Below are positions 57,290-64,000 of a stretch of 64,000 nt of DNA, piece after piece; positions within the stretch are counted from its first letter, which is position 1; each line of letters starts with the position of its first letter. Source of the stretch: Siderastrea radians. Taxonomy: Eukaryota; Cnidaria; Anthozoa; Scleractinia; Rhizangiidae. The stretch is taken from positions 10,945,451 to 11,009,450 of the forward strand of contig OZ024897.1 of the NCBI GenBank assembly GCA_964017195.1. Direction: 5' to 3'. The notes below the pieces were generated by a model that saw only the letters and a program-made list of their open reading frames with translations, had not been told where the DNA came from and ran no database searches. The translations under genes and the position numbers were made by a program.

Positions 57290-59060
57290 GCCTCGAGTTT
57301 GGACGTATTTAACTCCAGCCCCGAGCAGAACCTGAAAAGATCCAGTTTTTTAGCAGATTGCTAGCCGAGATAGTATCCCTGACAAAACAGGTAGTGTCAT
57401 CTGCATATTGGGATAACTTGAATTCATTGGAGTTTATCGATAAACCCTTTATGGATTTTCAATTCTAATGGCACATGCTAGAAGCTCGATGGCAGTAACA
57501 AACAGAATTCCGGAAAGGGGGCACCCCTGTCTAACTCCGCGTTCCAATGAAAAAATAGGGTGTTTGCAAAGCCATTATCTGTAACACAACTTTCTGGCTT
57601 TGTGTGAACCGTTTTGATCCATTTCACCAGCAGATTCCCGAAACCAAACGTTTCTAGAGCCTTGATCAAAAAGTCCCATTCGATACCGTCAAACGCCTTT
57701 TTGAAATCTAGAAATAAGGCGATACTGGGGAGATTTACATTTTGACAATGCTCCGTTATGCCCGATATCAAACGAATATTTGCCCAATAAAGCGTTTTTG
57801 ACATAACCTGTTTGATCACTGTGGATCCTCCAGTTTTCAAGTAACGTTTTGTTCTTGTCCTTCTTCGGAATAAGGGTAATAAACCCTCTTCTTTGAGAAA
57901 TGGCCAATTCACCACACTCAAAAGCATAATTCAGACTGTTGACTAGTTCTTGGCCCAAAACATCCCAGAACGTTAAAGGAGAAGGTCACTCCAGAAACGG
58001 TGTATTTTTTGAAATCGCTAATAAAAAGATAACACTAAGTTGAGTTACTAACCGTGGTTTTAGCTCCTAAAGTGCATCCGATCCCACTTTAGAAGCTAAA
58101 ACCACGGTCATTAACTCAACTTAGTGTTATCTATTTAATGGCGATTTCAAAAAATACACTGTTTCTGGACTGACCTACTCCTTTAAATAAAACTCAGCCG
58201 AAAGGCCTTCCGTACCGGACGATTTGTCTTTGGCCATTTGCTTCAGAGACGAAAGACACTCGTCTTTTGTAAGTAGACCTTCACGTGATTGCTTTTGAAC
58301 TTCCGATTTTTTAGGTAGCACCGGGTTATCAAATAAGAAGTTGAACTGCTCGTCGTCAGGACTCACCCCCGTGGAAGAGTAAAGCTCTTTGTAGAATCCG
58401 CCGACACCTTCATTTAAGATTTCTTGAGGTTCAGTTATCGCGGTTTTGTTCGGTAGCCTTAGCTCTGTTATGAATTTAGTACTATGATTTCTCCTTTCAA
58501 AGTGGTAAAAGTATTTGGAGTTGCGCTCATCCTGTTCGCACCAGCGAGCTCCACTCCACACCATCGCCCCCTTGGTTTTTAGCATTGATAATTTATTTAT
58601 GTGAAATTTGGTCACATTCTCCTGAGATGGATCTAAAATTTCTTTTGCAGATTTCATAGTTCCTGTTGCAACAATTGTTCCTCCTTTCTGCGCTGCCTAA
58701 CAAGCCTTTTTGAGTAAAATAAGCTGCAACTTCGTATTTCCGTTTTTATCATATCCCAGTAGAGCCTTTCAGTATCAGTTACACAGCGATATTTATCCTT
58801 ATACTTCTCTACGTTCGTTTTAAGATCGTCAAAAACTTACTATCTTTTAAAAGAGAATTATTGAACTTGAAAAAACCTGGCCCACGCTTCTCATAATCTT
58901 TAGACAAAAGAGCGAAAGAAACTGCCGCATAATCTGAAAAAGAGACTGGAACTATCTTGCATTCTTTTATCTGATTAATGATGCCATTAGAAACTAACCA
59001 GTAATCTAGGGGTGCGTTTCTTTGGGAGAATCCAAAAACGGATTTGTGATCCCAGATCAT
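57290..59060 (-). mobile_element. 5'-truncated L1/Tx1-like non-LTR retrotransposon, minus strand, degenerate
   Basis: Fragments in order: end of the endonuclease domain (58809-59060; NAPLDYWLVSN, RGPGFFKFNNSLL), the linker before the reverse transcriptase (58657-58175; GARWCEQDERNSKYFYHFERR, KDKSSGTEGLSAEFYL), then RT segments (57958-57478; RGFITLIPKKDKNKTLLENW, DQTGYVK, ALFLDFKKAFDGIEWDFL, FGFGNLLVKWIKTV). About 30 residues between ENWR and DQTGYVK are deleted, and frames change repeatedly. A TTAA-flanked MITE interrupts it at 57977-58182. Confidence 0.85.
57977..58182. mobile_element. 206-bp palindromic MITE with TTAA target site
   Basis: The two halves (~95 bp each) are near-perfect reverse complements around a ~10-bp loop, starting AGGAGAAGGTCACTCC. 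TTAA flanks both ends (57973-57976; 58183-58186). Removing the element and one TTAA rejoins the retrotransposon frame (FYL-FWD), so TTAA is the target duplication, as for piggyBac-type elements. Confidence 0.9.
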
Positions 59061-59934
59061 ATGGATTCTTCGACACCAAAGAAACGCAAAATCCGAAAAA
59101 GGAATATTTTGTCATGACAAGACAGGCTGAAGTGCTCGAAGATGACTGCAACACGTTAGACGAAGACCAAGCAGAACCAAGCCTTCTTGAAATTAAAGAG
59201 ATGTTAATCGACATACAAATTTCTATTGCTTCAGTCATTGCCGATAATCAAGCGATCAGAAAAGAAATTGACGATCTCCGCCAAAAGCTTGATGACCTTT
59301 AACGGAGAAGAGTTAAAGGATTTAAAAGCGTCTCTCAAGAAGACGAAAGATGAGAATGAAGCCTTAAAGATCTCCTTAGCGGCGTTGAATACCCGGCTTA
59401 CAGCAACAGAGAAGGAGCTGCAGAATCAAAGCACAGAATGCGAGCAATTGTGGGAAAACCTCGACCATTTAGAGCAGTATTCGCGTAAAAATTCTCTTGA
59501 AATTCATGGCGTTCCGCAAGACGCGAACACATCCACAGAACATGTAGTGATTAAAGTGGCTGAAGCCCTTAACATTACCGTGGAACCCGAGGAGATTGAA
59601 ATATCACATAAAATCAATCAAGGCAGAAGCATCTTAGTAAAGTTCTGCAGCCACAAGACGAAAGCAAAAATTTACAAAGAACGCACAAAGCTGAGACATG
59701 TTAAAATCGCGGATTTATTCCCGGGCTATCCTTCTACAGCCCGACATCGTATATTTGTTAACGAAAACTTAACGGCTTTCAGGCGATCCTTGATCAGTAG
59801 AAGCCGCAAACAAGAGAAGAAAGGAGGGATCATTTTAGAGTGTCTGGTCCTTGGACGGAAAGGTATATGTCAAAAGCACCCCAGAAGGATCTCCTGTAAG
59901 AATTCTTACAGAAGAAGACTTAAATGATATATAA
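59061..59934 (+). pseudogene. ORF1 of an L1/Tx1-like retrotransposon, frameshifted
   Basis: Starts at ATG 59061 with MDSSTPKKRKIRKR, containing a classic basic nuclear-localisation motif (PKKRK). A frameshift near 59100 leads to a leucine-rich coiled coil, a second near 59290 to another coiled coil and an RRM-like region (LEQYSRKNSLEIHGVP, ILVKFCSHKTKAKIYKE), and a third near 59850 to the end (SLDGKVYVK, ILTEEDLNDI, TAA at 59932-59934). L1 ORF1 proteins are RNA-binding chaperones that package the element RNA. Confidence 0.8.
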
Positions 59935-60241
59935 ACGGTATTTATATATAAACATTTATTGCTGACACTGGAGTTAATTCTTCGCCGGATGTAGCGCGGC
60001 AGTTCAGGCTCGGTAACTGCCTTTCGCACCTGAAAAAAGTAGGTAAATGTTCGCTCTATGTGTGCTTAGTTTAGCTGTTCTTCTATTTGTTTATACTTTG
60101 TTTAATTCTTGTTTGCTCCAGCTCGTTACTGGCCCAATTATGCAAAGCCCACCACTTTGTCTTTCGACCAAAAGACACCTGTCGAAGTCCCTTGCCATTG
60201 CAATTACGCGTAAAATATCCTTTGTTTCACATCAGGAACAT

Positions 60242-63200
60242 CATGAACTCGCACTTCAACTTTAATTTTAAATTCCAACTTTAAACGTGAAGGGGCTGAA
60301 TAAATCAATCAAAAGGCGCTCGATCTTCAGATGGTTACACAATCGAAACTATCACTTCACGTTCCTGCAAGAAACTTACAGTTCCATAGAACATGCTCGC
60401 ATCTGGGAAGCCGAATGGGGTGGAAAAGTATTTTTTAGTCATGGTACATCACATAGTAAAGGTGTCATGACGCTAATTAATCCAATACTAGACTTCAAAG
60501 TGGAAATTGCGCCTTGACAGACAAGGACAAAAAAGGTGGAAACTCAGTTTCGAGGAAAGCCCTTGTAATCAAAGAAATCGAGCATCTTGCCAGTCTTTAC
60601 AACTTAACAGACATTTGTCGTGACTGTAACCCCCATGGGGAAGGTTTCACTTGGAGAAATAAATCTGCCAAAATTCAATGCCGCTTAGACTTCTTTCTTA
60701 TTTCCAAAATACTCGTCAATGAAGTATTTACATGTGAAATTTTGAACGCTCCCGAAACTGACCACTCTGTTATCACGTTATACCTTAAATCCGAAAAAGC
60801 AAGGCAGCCCAGAGGTCCTGGCTTCTGGAAATTCAATAACTCCTTACTTGAAGAACATGAATACTCCAACAGACTCCGAGAAAACATAAACCTTTTCAAA
60901 AACAAGTACGCTGATGTTGAAGATTTAAGCTTGAAGTGGGACCTACTTAAAATGGACTGAGATTCGTGGTTTTACAATCAAATATTCTAAAATCAAGGCC
61001 AAAAAAAGAAAAACCGAAGAGGTTATACTCCAGCATAAAGCTAACAAGCTACTGCAAAAATCCGCAAAGAATTCCAGCGATAAACAACTCTTAAACGAGC
61101 TTTACGAGACAAAATCGCGCTTAGAAACAATAATGCGACAAAAGACAAAAGGAGTTATTATTAAAGGCAAAGCTCGGTGGCGTGAACAAGGCGAACGCAA
61201 TACTAGATACTTTTTTAATCTAGAAAAGCGTAATCAAAGCAGGAAAGCGGTTACAAAATTAAAAGTTGGCAACGATAAATACACTTTCGACCAGTTTGAG
61301 ATATTAGAGGAGGAAAAACGCTTTTATGAAACACTATACAGGTCAGAAAACATTGACGAGCAGAGTCTGTCTGGATCCACTTTTTTCAAATCCGAGAATA
61401 TATCCCCGTTAAAAGAAGAAGAAATCCAGATGTGCGAAGGTCTCGTCTCAGAAAACGAATGTTTAAACGCTCTGAAAGAATTCAAAAACGCTAAATCCCC
61501 TGGTTCCGATGGTTTCTCTGCGGAGTTTTATAGATTTTTTTGGCCTGAGCTAGGTCCTGAAATGGTTGCCAGTTTTAATTATGGCTTTCGGACTGGAACT
61601 CTTTCTATTAGTCAAAGACGTGGAATCATTTCGTTAATTCCTAAAAAGAACAAAGATAAAACTTTGCTTGAAAATTTAAGGCCAGTCTCTCTGCTTAATA
61701 TAGACTACAAAATCCTGACTAAAACTATCGCAAAAAGGCTAGAAAAAGTGCTCCCAAAAATCATAAACTCCGATCAAACCGGTTACGTCAAAGGCCGCTT
61801 CATAGGTGAAAATGTTAGACTAATACAAGATGTCATGTTTTTCACTGAATACACGAAAACACCCGGGATTGCTATATTCCTCGATTTTAGAAAAGCATTC
61901 GACACAATAGAATGGCCTTATCTCAAGGTTGCCTTACAAATGTTTAATTTCGGCCCTGATATTCTAAATTGGTTTCAAATAATTTACAACCAAGTATCCA
62001 GCTGCGTCTTGCACAACGGCCATGCATCTGAATTCTTTCTTCTAGAGCGAGGAGTCAGGCAAGATTGTCCCTTGTCGGGCCTCCTTTTTGTTATCGGAAT
62101 CGAACTTTTCGCTAGGGCGGTAAAAAACGACCCGAATATCAAAGGTATTAATGTAGGCCAAAAGGAAATAAAAATCACACAATATGCGGATGACACCACG
62201 GTCCTGGTACGTGACGGCGACTCAGTGCCAAGATTATTAAAACTTTTAGAAGAATTCAAAAAAGTCAGAGGCCTACAAATTAACACCAGCAAAACAGAAG
62301 CCATGTGGTTAGGTACATGGAAAAGCCGCAAGGAGAAACCCTTCGGTTTCAAGTGGCCACATGATCCTGTTCTCGCTCTTGGAGTGCACTTTTCTTATGA
62401 TTCTGAACGTGCCAAGAAGCTTAATTTGGAAGATAAGATAGCCACATTGGAAAAAACTCTCAATAACTGGAAGCGAAGAAAACTCACTCTTATTGGAAAA
62501 ATACACATTGTGAAAACATTAGGCTTGTCCAAACTTATTTACAGCGCTTCTGTATTGGCAATGTCGAAACATACTGTAGAGAGAATTAACAAAATCATTT
62601 TTAACTTCCTCTGGGATGGCAAACCTGCCAAAATAAAGAAAAAACTATTATTGCCGAAAAAAAGCATGGCGGACTAAAAATGATTGACTTTGAAATTATG
62701 GAACGGTCACTCAAATTAGCTTGGATTAAAAGAATTGCAGAAAACAACCTCGCTGCGTGGAAAATAATTCCAGAACAGGCATTGAGCCAATACGGTGGTT
62801 TCGCGTTTTTCTCTCAATGCCAGTAAGATATTAATTTTTGTGACCTTCAAAATTTACCGGAATTTTACCGAACCATTCTGAGTTACTGGCAAAATTTTAA
62901 GCTCTTAACTGGTGTTGAAAAAGCAGCACAGAACCAAATAATTTGGAACAATCGCAACATTCTCGGAGACGGAAAACCAATTATGTATAAAGCGTGGCTC
63001 AAAAAAGGAATAATTCATATCAAGGATCTAATCAACGAAGACTTAAAGTTTCTTTCTCTAACCGATCTTAAAGCAAAATTCAACTTAGAAGTACCTTTCA
63101 CTGTCTATTATGGCCTAGTAAATGCTATCCCAGCAAGTTGGAAAGAAAACATCCAAAATACGGATGTTGCCCCATCAGAAGTCGTACCGTCTCTCCTACT

Positions 63201-63792
63201 TCCCTCTACCAAAATAGCTTACTCGACCATACTTGGCAAAAGCTACTCTGTACCAACAGCTGAGAGTAAGATTTTAAATTATGGCTTCACTACAGACAAC
63301 ATCCAAAAGGTCTATATGCTTCCATTTCAAATTTTGAAGGAGCCAAAGTCAATAATTTTCCAGTTTAAAATCATTCACAACATCCTACCCACGCAATCTA
63401 GCTTGTTCCGTGCGGGTATAAAAGACAGTGACATATGCCCCTCATGTAATTCTGAAAGCCAATCTTTAAGTCACATGTTGATTACATGTGATACTTCCTC
63501 GTCGATTTGGAACCACTTCAAACACTGGTGGCAAAAAAGCTTTCAGGAACAAACAAATTTACCCGAAAGCGTGATTCTGTATGGCTGGCACAAAAAATCA
63601 AACACCTGGCTAGTGTTCAACTACACGCTCATTATTGCAAAATACCACATTTTCACCACAAGTGTAGGCAATGGGAACCTGGATTTTGAAGGTTTTCTCT
63701 CACGCCTGAAAAGCGAGCTTACTATTCTGCGAACAATAGCATCTACAAATAACAATCTGGAGCAATTTACAGAAACTTGGACCGCTGTGTGA
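60242..63792 (+). pseudogene. ORF2 of the same retrotransposon: endonuclease, reverse transcriptase, zinc knuckle
   Basis: Endonuclease pieces are at 60287-60517 (NVKGLNKSIKR start, FLQETYSS) and 60514-60960 (FTWRNKSAKIQCRLDFFLIS, ETDHSVITLYL). The reverse transcriptase is at 61133-62677, with LIPKKNKDKTLLEN, DQTGYVKGRFIGEN, IFLDFRKAFDTIEW (motif A Asp), RGVRQDCPLSGLLF and the catalytic YADD at 62183-62194. The C-terminal part at 62983-63792 has a CPSC..H..C zinc-knuckle-type motif near 63437-63495. Frameshifts at ~60285 and ~60515, stops at ~60958 and ~62675 and one near 62825 break it, so it is inactive although each domain is well preserved. Confidence 0.9.
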
Positions 63793-64000
63793 TAGGGCTA
63801 GAGGTATGTGTGTGTACTTCTCTGTGCGTCCGTCGCTTTGCTGTTAGCTGCGCTAATGCTCTTATACAATTCGTTTACCTTCCTTTTTTTTTCTTTTTGT
63901 GCCCTGTGGAGTAGTGCAGGATATTGTATTATTTTGTAATTTTAGTATCATAAGTTACTGTTTAGCAATTAAGTATTATACGTTATTGTTAAGTGTTTCA
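63793..64000 (+). mobile_element. 3' untranslated region of the retrotransposon
   Basis: AT-rich sequence after the ORF2 stop, running to the window edge; the 3' terminus and tail are not visible. Confidence 0.6.

Noticed and set aside
1..64000. CRISPR array, operons or bacterial genes
   Set aside because: No regularly spaced direct repeats with unique spacers; genes are intron-split and of animal type.

Overview
This window looks like animal, specifically cnidarian and probably stony-coral, nuclear DNA. It is AT-rich. Its genes are split by many short GT-AG introns, and it is full of dispersed repeats. The coding products (a TAO kinase, CCDC86, FHIT, a ubiquitin-like/RBR ligase and a polyamine-oxidase-like enzyme) are metazoan in type. 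Several repeats match my recollection of coral genomes, so the phylum is more certain than the genus.

Layout from left to right. At 1-1180 there is one unassigned open frame (456-716, minus) and a probable downstream flank. At 1181-25450, minus strand, lies a complete TAO-family STE20 kinase: 21 coding exons (949 residues) plus a non-coding first exon about 4 kb upstream. Its introns carry minisatellites and at least four inverted-repeat DNA elements. At 25451-28712 is intergenic DNA with two hairpin-type elements. At 28713-40868, minus strand, is CCDC86 in five exons. Its longest intron holds a three-copy ~1 kb repeat interrupted by a complete pogo/Tigger-type transposon (31327-33091), and another intron holds a three-copy 331-bp satellite. 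CCDC86 diverges from an intronless FHIT gene (41736-42203, plus). The interval between them contains an inverted duplicate of a CCDC86 exon. At 42204-47599 are only repeats (a Tigger MITE, a tRNA-type SINE, a Penelope-like fragment). At 47600-50573, minus strand, is a four-exon gene encoding an N-terminal ubiquitin-like domain followed by RBR modules. At 52863-54298, minus strand, are the last two exons of a flavin polyamine-oxidase-like gene whose FAD-binding N terminus is not visible. From 55431 to the right edge the DNA is mostly mobile: a 575-bp tandem duplication, then two L1/Tx1-type non-LTR retrotransposons head to head, one of them carrying a TTAA-flanked MITE.

The host genes do not form a pathway. 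TAOK is cytoplasmic signalling, CCDC86 is a nuclear/nucleolar coiled-coil protein, FHIT is a dinucleoside-polyphosphate hydrolase, the RBR protein is a predicted E3 ligase, and the oxidase is a predicted polyamine-catabolic enzyme. The most unusual signals are: four hammerhead-ribozyme-like cores in separate repeats; a PCNA-box transposase fragment paired with an unrelated antisense ORF inside one transposon; the duplicated CCDC86 exon in the FHIT/CCDC86 interval; and the RBR protein with a ubiquitin-like head and only half of its first RING. All exon boundaries were placed by eye from splice dinucleotides, reading phase and remembered homologues; no alignment or search was run.
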